Below the pieces are notes generated by a model that saw only the letters and a list, made by a program, of their open reading frames with translations, had not been told where the DNA came from and made no database searches. 31,279 nucleotides of DNA. Source: Chloroflexota bacterium. GTDB lineage: Bacteria; Chloroflexota; UBA5177; JANWHV01. The DNA is taken from assembly GCA_025924845.1 (NCBI GenBank), contig JAICHN010000004.1, positions 1 through 31,279 of the forward strand. The letters are read 5' to 3'. Below, piece after piece: positions 24,232-31,279 of the stretch. Made by a program: the position numbers and the translations under genes. The stretch's first letter is position 1. The number at the start of each line of letters is the position of its first letter.

Positions 24232-24243
24232 ATGATATATCAT
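24232..24243. promoter_or_regulatory. Perfect palindrome ATGATATATCAT, candidate GntR operator
   Basis: A 12-bp perfect palindrome, AT-rich against a GC-rich background, lies just upstream of the GntR gene. The sequence style (TGATATATCA core) fits operators of FCD-type GntR proteins. No second copy was noticed upstream of the binding-protein gene. Confidence 0.55.
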
Positions 24244-24277
24244 CAAACTTTCCGTGTCAACACCCTCGCGGCCCGAT

Positions 24278-24300
24278 TTCCCGTTCTGAAGAAGCGGGAA
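24278..24300 (-). terminator. Hairpin in the gap after the cyclodeaminase gene
   Basis: TTCCCG (24278-24283) pairs with CGGGAA (24295-24300), 11-nt loop. With the hairpin at 24305-24341 it lies between the leftward leucine operon and the GntR gene, a place where a terminator would separate units. No T-tract, so the call is weak. Confidence 0.3.
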
Positions 24301-24304
24301 CGTC

Positions 24305-24341
24305 GGCGATAACCACTGCGCTTTGCACGTTGTTTATCGCC
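24305..24341 (-). terminator. Hairpin adjoining the cyclodeaminase stop codon
   Basis: GGCGATAA (24305-24312) and TTATCGCC (24334-24341) are perfect 8-nt complements with a 21-nt loop. The stem begins immediately after the stop of the leftward cyclodeaminase gene. It may end or stabilise that transcript; there is no T-run. Confidence 0.35.
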
Positions 24342-25328
24342 CTACCATTCAACCTCCCTGCCGACGCCATCTCTGCGCGCCGCCCCCAAAACGTGCAGCG
24401 CGGCGGCCACATCCTCCACCGCCAGGCCCAGGGAGCGGAACAGGGTGATCCGGTCGGCCGAGGTCCGGCCCCCCGCCGCGCCCACGAGCAGTTCGCCGAG
24501 TTCGGCGCGTATATGGTCGGGGCCGATCAGGCCCTCGTCGAGCGCCGCGCGGTAGTCGGCGGCCTCGTTCTCCACCGATTGCCTGCGGTCCACATACAGA
24601 GCCGAAGCGGCTACCGTGGCGGCGTCGATCTCTTGGTGCGTGCGTTGGCTGGCCCCCACCGCGTTCACATGCGTGCCGGGGTTCAGCCATTCGCCCTGAA
24701 GCACGGGTAAGCGGGCGGTGGTGGCGGTCACCACGATGTCGGCCCCACGCACGGCCTCCTCCACGCTCGCCGCGACCTCTATCACGCCCGCGAACCGCGA
24801 CCGGCTCGCCTCGACCAAGGCGCGGGCGCTCTCCGGGGTTCGGGCCGCTACCCGGATCTGCTCGATCGGTCGAACAAGCACCATGGCCTCCAGATGACGG
24901 CGCGCTTGCTCGCCGGCGCCGATAATGGCCAGCACCCGTGAATCGGCGCGGGCCAGGAGCCGGGTGGCCACCGCCGAGACGGCGGCGGTGCGGATCGCGG
25001 TCACCGCCGACGCATTGATCAGGGCGCGCGGCTCGCCCGTTACCCCATCCTGCAGCAGTACGGCGCCCTGATGCCCGTCCAGTCCTCTGGCCGGATTCCC
25101 CGGCACCACGCAGAGCACCTTCATGCCGAAAATCGGATCCTCGCCCCCGTGATGGGCGGGCATCCAGGCCATGATGCCGTGCGCATTGGGTGGCGGAAAG
25201 ACCGAACGCAGCGGCTGGGTCCATTCGCCGCGTTGAAAGCCCGCCAACGCCTCGGCCATCACCTCGATGCAGGTTGCCATGGGAAGCAGTCGCTCCACGT
25301 CGGCATAGGTTAGAACTATGATGCTCAA
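24342..25328 (-). CDS. Ornithine cyclodeaminase / mu-crystallin family protein
   Basis: NAD(P)-binding enzyme family that includes ornithine cyclodeaminase, alanine dehydrogenase and ketimine reductases. Of 328 residues, Lys70 (FGMKVLCV) and Arg113 (TAIRTAA) match conserved active-site positions. The Rossmann loop AIIGAGEQARRH is near 134-145. NAVGASQRTHQEID is a typical C-terminal block. A TTG at 25328 is chosen because GAAGGGGG lies 6 nt before; another TTG at 25376 lacks a site. It follows liuE by about 135 bp in the same direction. The substrate cannot be told; context with leucine breakdown suggests amino- or imino-acid chemistry, which is only a guess. Confidence 0.88.
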   Translation of the reverse strand: MSIIVLTYADVERLLPMATCIEVMAEALAGFQRGEWTQPLRSVFPPPNAHGIMAWMPAHHGGEDPIFGMKVLCVVPGNPARGLDGHQGAVLLQDGVTGEPRALINASAVTAIRTAAVSAVATRLLARADSRVLAIIGAGEQARRHLEAMVLVRPIEQIRVAARTPESARALVEASRSRFAGVIEVAASVEEAVRGADIVVTATTARLPVLQGEWLNPGTHVNAVGASQRTHQEIDAATVAASALYVDRRQSVENEAADYRAALDEGLIGPDHIRAELGELLVGAAGGRTSADRITLFRSLGLAVEDVAAALHVLGAARRDGVGREVEW

Positions 25329-25463
25329 CGGTAACCCCCTTCTTGCTTTGGCCCGGACGTGGGCCGAGGCCCGCAACTTACATGAAATGGAACCTCCGGC
25401 TGCGGCCGGCCGGCAGGGACAAGACCGCCCCCGCCCCCGCCATGCGAACGCATTCGCAGGTTC

Positions 25464-26381
25464 CTATGCCTCACACGAACTGCTTGACATAGCCTGTAAC
25501 ACTTTGCTCGCCGCCGGACGTCCCAGTATGTCCAGAATGTAGCGGCTCGCCGCGGCTACCCCTTCCAACGAGACGCCGGTCTCAATCCCCATGCCGTGCA
25601 GCAGATGCAGCAGATCTTCCGTAGCCAGGTTGCCGGAGGCGCCCGGCGCGTAGGGGCAGCCGCCCAGCCCGCCCGCCGAAGCATCGAACGTGGTCACCCC
25701 CAGTTCCATGGCGGCCAGAACGTTGGCAAGAGCGGCCCCGTAGGTATCGTGGAAATGGAGCGCCACCCGTTCCGGGCCTGCCATGTCGAGTACCGGACGT
25801 ACCACCGGCTCGATCTGGGTTGGTACGGCGATCCCGATCGTGTCCCCAATCGACAGTTCATCGCAGCCGAGATCCAGGAGGCGACGAGCAACGGCGTGGA
25901 CGCTTGCCGGCGCCACGACGCCTTCATAGGGGCAGCCAAAACAGACCGAGATGTAGCCGCGTACCGACATGCCGTGGGCACGGGCCCGCTCGACCACGGG
26001 GACGAAGCCGGCAAGGCTTTCCTCCACGGTCATGCCGATGTTGTGCCGCGTGAAGCTGTCCGTGGCCCCTGTGAACACGGCAATATGGCGGACGCCCCCG
26101 GCCAGCGCTCGCTCCAAGCCCTTTAGGTTCGGGATGAGGGCCCAGTAGCGCGGGCCGGGCGGGGCGGGGAGGGCGCTGAATACCGCCGAGGCGTCCGCCA
26201 GCCGAGGCACGGCGCGCGGGCTGACAAAGCTGGTCGCTTCGATGTCACGCAGCCCGGTGGCGGCAAGCAGGGAAATAAAGCGGATCTTCGCCTCGGTAGG
26301 TACGTCGCCTGCTTCATTTTGCAGGCCATCACGCGGTCCCACTTCGACCACGCGGACACGATTCGGCCATCGGGTCGGCAT
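25464..26381 (-). CDS. liuE: Hydroxymethylglutaryl-CoA lyase
   Basis: Cleaves HMG-CoA to acetoacetate and acetyl-CoA, the last step of leucine degradation. The 305-residue TIM barrel shows EVGPRDGLQNE (Arg17, Asp18, Glu23), His209/His211 in LHFHDTYG, and the family signature GGLGGCPYAPGASGN with Cys242 and Asn251. GGAGGAG is 7 nt before the ATG at 26381; the stop of liuD is 4 bp upstream, so they are coupled. Related bacterial enzymes may act on other 3-hydroxy-3-methyl acyl-CoAs, but the operon makes HMG-CoA the likely substrate. Confidence 0.94.
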   Translation of the reverse strand: MPTRWPNRVRVVEVGPRDGLQNEAGDVPTEAKIRFISLLAATGLRDIEATSFVSPRAVPRLADASAVFSALPAPPGPRYWALIPNLKGLERALAGGVRHIAVFTGATDSFTRHNIGMTVEESLAGFVPVVERARAHGMSVRGYISVCFGCPYEGVVAPASVHAVARRLLDLGCDELSIGDTIGIAVPTQIEPVVRPVLDMAGPERVALHFHDTYGAALANVLAAMELGVTTFDASAGGLGGCPYAPGASGNLATEDLLHLLHGMGIETGVSLEGVAAASRYILDILGRPAASKVLQAMSSSSCEA

Positions 26382-26385
26382 TACC

Positions 26386-28563
26386 CTACTCCTCCATCGC
26401 CGCCAACAACGCTCCGGCCTGCACCACATCGCCAACCTGGTAGAGGATACGGGCCACGATGCCGTCGCGCGTCGCGGCGATAGCGTGCTCCATTTTCATC
26501 GCTTCAATCACCGCGATGATCTGGCCAGCACTTACTTTTTCGCCTTCCCGCACCGCGACCTTGACCACCCGTCCCGTCATCGGCGCCGCTGCCGTTGCGG
26601 CTTGCTCGTTCGACGCGCCCGAGAAGTGCCGGCTCAGGCGGGGCGGGGGCCGTTTGACGATCACGTACGGCGTGCCGTCGATGGTAAGGTACAGGGCATC
26701 GGCAGTCTCCGTTCCCTCGACCGTCCAGAGCTGGGCGTCCTCACGAAGCAGCAATCTATTACCGAGGCGCTTGCATTCGACCTCGTGCTCGCCCGAGGGA
26801 CGTTGAACTAACCACGATCCCGGTCTTCCGGCCCGCACGGCAATGTCCAACTCGCTCATCGAGCCTGCGTCCGCTCCATCCGACGCCACGTCGGCGCCCC
26901 TACTACGCTCCGCGGCTGAAGCGCGATCCTCGGACTGCCCTAGTGCTTTTTCAAGCAGCGGGGTTAGCAGCAGTCCTGCGACTGCGGTCGCATGGTAGGG
27001 ACGAACGGCTGCGGCCGGGTGTGTCGGTGCCTGCGCTCCAAACAATGCCTGCTGATTTTGCACTAGGCGCCGGGGAGCCAGGAAACGCAGGACAATCCCC
27101 TGGCCCGCATGGCGCCAGGGGCCCGCCTTCCAGGGGTCGGCGGACGGCAGATCGAGCTTGGTGACGCGCCAACAGGCAGCGGCGATCATCACGTAATCGG
27201 GGAGTACATCCATAGTATCGGCAATTGTCGTGGAGTGGTCGAGGAAGTCGGTCGAAATGTCCCCGCTCCTAAAGGCGGCTGAACCCAGCACGGTCCTCAA
27301 CTCGGCCAGATTGGTCAGCACGCCCTTCACCCGGTAGGCGCCGAGGGCGGCAAGGGCGCGATCGATGCAGGTCGGGCGATCGGGGGCGCTCACAATCAGT
27401 TTGGCGATCATCGAATCGTAGTACGGGGTCACCGCGTCGCCCGCTTCCACGCCCACCTCGTTGCGGATCCCTTCGCTCTCCGGCGGAGCGAATACGGTCA
27501 GCACGCCTATGGACGGTGCGTAGTCGTGGGCCGGGTCCTCGGCGTAGACGCGACACTCGATGGCGTGTCCACGGGACAGCACTGCTTCCTGGGCCATGGC
27601 AAGCCGCTCACCCGCCGCGATGCGCAGTTGCTCCTGGACCAAATCGATCCCGGTGACCTGCTCGGTGACGGGGTGTTCGACTTGCAGTCGAGTGTTTACC
27701 TCCAGAAAATAGAATTCACCGGTCGGGGCAAGGAGAAACTCGACCGTCCCCGCGTTCCGGTAGCCGGCGGCGCGGGCCAGCGCCACGGCGGCGGCGCCCA
27801 TTTCAGCTCGTAAGCCGGCGGTCATCGCGGGCGAAGGGCTTTCCTCGATCACCTTCTGGTGCTTACGCTGGACCGAGCACTCCCGCTCACCTAGATGGAT
27901 GACAGTCCCGTGCTGGTCGGCCAGAATCTGGAATTCGATGTGCCGCGGTGACATGACGGCCCGCTCGAGCAGCACGGTCGGGTCACCGAAGGCCGCCGCG
28001 GCTTCGCGCTGGGCCGATTCCAGCGCCGCCGTGAAATCCGTCGCCGACTGGACCAGGCGCATGCCGCGACCGCCCCCACCCGCCGCCGCCTTGATCATCA
28101 GGGGAAAGCCCAGTTCCCGGGCCGCTTCGCTCAGCGCGCCCGCATCCTGGTCCGGCTCGTCGTAGCCGGGGACCACCGGAATGTCCAGGCGACGGGCCAA
28201 CTGCTTGGCGGCACGTTTATCGCCGAGCAGGCGCATGGCCTCGGCGGTCGGCCCGACAAAGATCAGTCCCGCCGCCGAGCATTGCTCGGCAAAGTCCGCG
28301 TTTTCGGCCAGAAAGCCGTACCCGGGATGGATCGCCTCGGCGCCGCTCGCGCCCGCCGCCCTGAGCAGCAGGTCGGGGCGCAGGTAGCTCTCCAGGGCCG
28401 GCGCGGGACCAATGCGCAGGCCGGCATCCGCCCGACGAACGTGCAGCGCCCAGCGATCGGCGTCGGAGTAGACGGCGACCGTCGCGATGCCCAGAGCGCG
28501 GCAGGCGCGGATCACCCGGACGGCGATTTCGCCGCGATTGGCAATCAGCAGTTTGTGGAACAT
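26386..28563 (-). CDS. liuD: Methylcrotonyl-CoA carboxylase, biotin carboxylase/carrier subunit
   Basis: Alpha subunit of a biotin-dependent acyl-CoA carboxylase. The 725 residues hold a biotin carboxylase (about 1-445; LLIANRGEIAVRVIRA, HPGYGFLAEN, the ATP-grasp lid GGGGRGMR, EVNTRLQVEHPVTE). A BT-like middle follows, then a C-terminal biotinyl domain with EAMKMEH, Lys690 carrying biotin. Between about 540 and 575 lies a hydrophilic Ala/Asp/Ser-rich linker that is unlikely to fold. It starts 3 bp after the liuC stop. Pairing with liuB and liuC/liuE indicates methylcrotonyl-CoA; propionyl- or geranyl-CoA carboxylase alphas look very similar. Confidence 0.93.
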   Translation of the reverse strand: MFHKLLIANRGEIAVRVIRACRALGIATVAVYSDADRWALHVRRADAGLRIGPAPALESYLRPDLLLRAAGASGAEAIHPGYGFLAENADFAEQCSAAGLIFVGPTAEAMRLLGDKRAAKQLARRLDIPVVPGYDEPDQDAGALSEAARELGFPLMIKAAAGGGGRGMRLVQSATDFTAALESAQREAAAAFGDPTVLLERAVMSPRHIEFQILADQHGTVIHLGERECSVQRKHQKVIEESPSPAMTAGLRAEMGAAAVALARAAGYRNAGTVEFLLAPTGEFYFLEVNTRLQVEHPVTEQVTGIDLVQEQLRIAAGERLAMAQEAVLSRGHAIECRVYAEDPAHDYAPSIGVLTVFAPPESEGIRNEVGVEAGDAVTPYYDSMIAKLIVSAPDRPTCIDRALAALGAYRVKGVLTNLAELRTVLGSAAFRSGDISTDFLDHSTTIADTMDVLPDYVMIAAACWRVTKLDLPSADPWKAGPWRHAGQGIVLRFLAPRRLVQNQQALFGAQAPTHPAAAVRPYHATAVAGLLLTPLLEKALGQSEDRASAAERSRGADVASDGADAGSMSELDIAVRAGRPGSWLVQRPSGEHEVECKRLGNRLLLREDAQLWTVEGTETADALYLTIDGTPYVIVKRPPPRLSRHFSGASNEQAATAAAPMTGRVVKVAVREGEKVSAGQIIAVIEAMKMEHAIAATRDGIVARILYQVGDVVQAGALLAAMEE

Positions 28564-28566
28564 GAG

Positions 28567-29367
28567 CTAGGCGTCACCCTCAATCCAGGCCGGCTTCCGC
28601 TTTTCCAGGAAGGCCGCGACGCCTTCTCGTCCCTCGGCTCCGCCGCGCAGGCGGGCGATCATCCCGGCGGTTTCGGCACGGACAGCCTGGGGTGGCTTTC
28701 CTTTCACCAAATTGATTAACGCTCTTGCCTCGGCGGCGGCGCCGGGAGCGGCGCTCCGGTAGTCTCGAATCACCTCCCGCATGGCGTTGTCGAGTTCGGC
28801 GGCGCCGACCACCTGATGCACGAGGCCGATGCGCAGGGCATGGTTCGCGTCGAAGCGCTTGCCGCTCGCGAACAGCGCCCGTGCGTGGCTCTCGCCGATC
28901 TTCGCGACTACCAGAGGCGAGATCACGGCCGGCAGCAGGCCAAGCTTTACTTCGCTCAGCGAGAAGCGGGCGTCAACCGCCGCTACCACGGTATCGCAGG
29001 CGGCCAGAAGGCCCACGCCGCCGCCGAAAATGGCCCCGTGGGCGCGCGCCGCGGTCGGGATCGGGCAGTCGTTGAGCAAAGAGAGCACTTCGGCCAGTTG
29101 GTTGGCATCGGCCAGATTCTCGTCCATGGTGAAGTTCGCCGCTTGCCGCATCCATTCGAGGTCAACACCCGAACAGAAGGCCGGTCCTTCCCCGGCCAGG
29201 ACGAGGACCCGGATGCCGGAGCCGGCGGTGACTCGACCCAGGCAGTCGCCCAGCTCGGTGATGGTCGTGCCATCCATCGCGTTGTAGATACGGGGCCGAT
29301 TGAGTCGCAGGTGCAGGACGCCGGCCGCCTGGTCCACCTTGAGATGTTCGTAATTGGGAAAGGACAC
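28567..29367 (-). CDS. liuC: Enoyl-CoA hydratase family, probable methylglutaconyl-CoA hydratase
   Basis: Crotonase-fold enzyme, predicted to hydrate 3-methylglutaconyl-CoA to HMG-CoA. Of 266 residues, the first oxyanion segment is AFCSGVDLEWM and the second is HGAIFGGGVGLLAACDTVVA. The usual catalytic glutamates are not both obvious, the family being variable there. SLSEVKLGLLPAVISP supplies the conserved Glu. The GTG at 29367 is chosen: GGAGGG lies 6 nt upstream, whereas the earlier in-frame start at 29403 would overlap the end of liuB. It lies between liuB and liuD, as in leucine-catabolism operons. Confidence 0.9.
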   Translation of the reverse strand: MSFPNYEHLKVDQAAGVLHLRLNRPRIYNAMDGTTITELGDCLGRVTAGSGIRVLVLAGEGPAFCSGVDLEWMRQAANFTMDENLADANQLAEVLSLLNDCPIPTAARAHGAIFGGGVGLLAACDTVVAAVDARFSLSEVKLGLLPAVISPLVVAKIGESHARALFASGKRFDANHALRIGLVHQVVGAAELDNAMREVIRDYRSAAPGAAAEARALINLVKGKPPQAVRAETAGMIARLRGGAEGREGVAAFLEKRKPAWIEGDA

Positions 29368-29383
29368 CGATCGCCCTCCGATC

Positions 29384-30994
29384 CTACATCCGGAAAACGC
29401 CAAACGTGGTCCGCTCGATCGGCGCGTTGAGCGCGGCGGCGAGACCGAGTGCCAGCACCTGCCTGGTATCGGCGGGTGCGATTACGCCGTCGTCCCACAG
29501 GCGAGCCGTGGCATAGTACGGGCTGCCCTCGTGCTCGTAGGTCGCCAGAATCTCCGCCTCATAGGCCGCGATCTCGTCGTCGGTCGGTTGATCGCCCCGT
29601 ACCCGTGCCGTCTCCCGGCGCACGGTGGCCAGGGTGTTTGCCGCTTGCGCGCCGCCCATCACCGAGATGCGCGCATTGGGCCACATCCAGAGCTGACGCG
29701 GGCCAAAGGCCCGTCCGCACATCCCGTAGTTGCCCGCGCCGAACGAGCCGCCCACGATCACGGTGAACTTTGGGACACGCGCCGTGGCTACGGCCGTCAC
29801 CATTTTGGCGCCGTCTTTGGCGATGCCGCCATGCTCGTAGCGCTTCCCCACCATGAACCCCGCGATATTCTGCAGGAAAACGAGGGGGATGAAGCGTTGC
29901 GCGCAGAGTTCGATAAAGTGGGCGGCCTTCAGGGCACTCTCCGAGAAGAGGATGCCGTTGTTGGCGATTATGCCTACCGGATAGCCGTGGATATGGGCGA
30001 AGCCGCAGACCAGGGTGGCGCCATAGTCGGCCTTGAATTCGCGGAGGCGGCTTGCATCGACGATGCGGATAATCACCTCACGCACATCATAGGCTTGCTT
30101 CGGATCGGCCGGCACGACCCCAGCCAGTTCCTGGGGGTCATACAGCGGCGGTTCGGGCTCACGCCGTTCCCAGGGTAGGGGCGGCGGGCGCGAATCGAGG
30201 CCGGCAACACAGGCGCGGAGGATGGCCAGGGCGTGCTCGTCGTTCCGCGCGTAGTGGTCGGCTACACCGGAGATGCGGGTATGCACTTCAGCGCCGCCCA
30301 GTTCCTCGGCCGTCACCTCTTCACCCGTCGCCGCTTTGACCAGGGGTGGTCCGCCCAGAAAGATCGTGCCGGTGCCGCGCACGATTACCGTTTCGTCGCT
30401 CATCGCGGGCACGTAGGCGCCTCCCGCCGTACAGGAGCCCATGACGGCGGCCAATTGGGGGATGCCAAGCGCCGACATACGCGCCTGGTTATAAAAGATC
30501 CGTCCAAAGTGTTCGCGGTCGGGGAAGACATCCGCTTGCAGGGGCAGGAAAGCGCCGCCCGAATCGACCAGGTAGAGGCACGGCAGGTGATTCTCCAGGG
30601 CGATTTCTTGCGCCCTGAGGTGTTTTTTGACCGTGATCGGGTAATAGGTGCCGCCCTTGACCGTGGCATCATTGGCCACCACCACCACCTGGCGCCCTTC
30701 GACCATGCCGATGCCGGTGACGATACCGGCGCCCGGCACCGCGTCGTCATACATACCGTTGGCGGCCAGGGCCGAGTATTCCAGGAACGGCGAATCAGGA
30801 TCGAGCAGCAGGTCGATGCGCTCGCGCACCGGCAATTTACCTCGGGCCGTGTGGCGCTCGCGGGCGCGCGTCCCGCCGCCCAGCGCGGCCTCACGCAGGC
30901 GTCGGCGCAGATCCTCGACCAGGAGACGATTCGCCTCGGCATTAGCCGTGAACTCGGCGCTTTCCGGTCGAATGCTGCTGGTCGGTACGCTCAT
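29384..30994 (-). CDS. liuB: Methylcrotonyl-CoA carboxylase, carboxyltransferase (beta) subunit
   Basis: Transfers CO2 from carboxybiotin to 3-methylcrotonyl-CoA. The 536-residue protein has two crotonase-like halves. Sequence blocks [47 protein letters not shown] and [25 protein letters not shown], with [16 protein letters not shown], are characteristic of MCC beta rather than propionyl-CoA carboxylase. GGAG stands about 10 nt before the ATG at 30994. It is first in the operon in this window; isovaleryl-CoA dehydrogenase (liuA), which would feed it, is not seen and may lie beyond the right edge or elsewhere. Confidence 0.94.
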   Translation of the reverse strand: MSVPTSSIRPESAEFTANAEANRLLVEDLRRRLREAALGGGTRARERHTARGKLPVRERIDLLLDPDSPFLEYSALAANGMYDDAVPGAGIVTGIGMVEGRQVVVVANDATVKGGTYYPITVKKHLRAQEIALENHLPCLYLVDSGGAFLPLQADVFPDREHFGRIFYNQARMSALGIPQLAAVMGSCTAGGAYVPAMSDETVIVRGTGTIFLGGPPLVKAATGEEVTAEELGGAEVHTRISGVADHYARNDEHALAILRACVAGLDSRPPPLPWERREPEPPLYDPQELAGVVPADPKQAYDVREVIIRIVDASRLREFKADYGATLVCGFAHIHGYPVGIIANNGILFSESALKAAHFIELCAQRFIPLVFLQNIAGFMVGKRYEHGGIAKDGAKMVTAVATARVPKFTVIVGGSFGAGNYGMCGRAFGPRQLWMWPNARISVMGGAQAANTLATVRRETARVRGDQPTDDEIAAYEAEILATYEHEGSPYYATARLWDDGVIAPADTRQVLALGLAAALNAPIERTTFGVFRM

Positions 30995-31279
30995 CCGCGG
31001 CGCTCTCCTTTCGAGGCCGGGATCCCCTTGCCGTGCGGCCTCAGCCTTCTAGAGAGAAGGATACCACCTCAAAGCGGGCGGGCAGGTGTGGTGTTTTTCG
31101 CTTGCCCCACGAAGGTTTCCGGCGCAGCGATCTTGCTGGGAGCGCGAGCGTCTCGCTCGTCCTCGTTGACCACGGCCTTGGGGACGGGCGAGACGCTCGC
31201 ACTCCCAGGCGCCGTCGTCACACGATCGATTTCGGCGACTCTATAGAGAATGTGCCGGCTGCGCACGCCGGCTACTCCC
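30995..31279. other. Non-coding upstream region of the leucine operon
   Basis: No credible gene starts or ends in these 285 bases. They must hold the promoter of liuB unless the operon continues upstream; none is convincing. Visible structures are a CCTTCT/AGAAGG hairpin (31045-31060), the 26-nt inverted repeat at 31137-31207 and a CTCTATAGAG palindrome (31239-31248). Confidence 0.5.
31137..31207. repeat. 26-nt imperfect inverted repeat
   Basis: Arms 31137-31162 (TGGGAGCGCGAGCGTCTCGC at the left) and 31182-31207 are complementary at 24 of 26 positions around a 19-nt spacer. Each arm also holds a short GAGCGTCTCGCTC-type near-palindrome. Such GC-rich palindromes are typical of dispersed repeats (REP/MITE-like), but no second copy is in the window. 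Confidence 0.6.

Noticed and set aside
25422..25442. CCCCCG-rich tandem stretch in the liuE-cyclodeaminase gap
   Set aside because: Short and compositionally expected in GC-rich DNA; no regular repeat unit.
29354..30178. 274-codon plus-strand frame
   Set aside because: Antisense to liuB with low-complexity, His/Gly-rich product.
30233..31246. 337-codon plus-strand frame at the right end
   Set aside because: Mostly antisense to liuB; no recognisable domain and it runs through the inverted repeat.
31069..31266. 65-codon minus-strand frame near the right edge
   Set aside because: It spans the 26-nt inverted repeat, lacks a ribosome site and shows no family resemblance.

Overview
The window is GC-rich bacterial chromosome, densely packed with genes and without phage, transposase, CRISPR or tRNA genes. 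Gene content suggests a Chloroflexota-like or related soil/thermophile bacterium: single-chain GlyRS beside recO, NarL-type and HisKA_2 kinases, ATPase-less sugar ABC cassettes, and a leucine-degradation operon. No marker gene settles the phylum, so this is an inference.

Left part (1-9.4 kb): glycyl-tRNA synthetase (cut by the left edge) and recO run leftward. A signalling cluster runs rightward: membrane NarL-type histidine kinase, LuxR/NarL response regulator, and a soluble GAF-GAF-HisKA_2 kinase. It is followed by the overlapping pair tlyA-nadK. From 11.9 to 8.1 kb a tight leftward four-gene unit encodes cystathionine beta-synthase, a cystathionine gamma-lyase/synthase, a small unknown protein and a DUF624-like membrane protein. 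The first two make the reverse transsulfuration route from homocysteine to cysteine.

Middle (12.2-14.6 kb): a divergent rightward pair, an APH-fold small-molecule kinase translationally coupled (ATGA) to an enolase homologue. The enolase has changes at two active-site positions (Glu168 to Asp and His373 to Ala in yeast numbering). This is the most curious gene pair here. The intergenic region upstream holds two nested inverted repeats built from one shared motif.

Right-centre (14.7-24.2 kb, leftward): a GntR/FCD regulator with a perfect palindrome at its promoter is followed by a sugar-binding protein, two permeases, a large GH36/melibiase-like glycosidase, an SDR dehydrogenase, an Ldh2-family dehydrogenase and an SMP-30 lactonase. 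Together they look like import of a glycoside, its hydrolysis, then oxidation of the sugar through a lactone. The ATPase is missing and the substrate is unknown. A pseudoknot-like structure lies between the binding-protein and permease genes.

Right end (24.3-31 kb, leftward): liuB-liuC-liuD-liuE, the methylcrotonyl-CoA-to-acetoacetate half of leucine degradation, followed by an ornithine cyclodeaminase/mu-crystallin family enzyme. The right edge is non-coding and carries a 26-nt inverted repeat. A diverged repeat of about 80-90 bp occurs at 1.74 kb and 17.8 kb.
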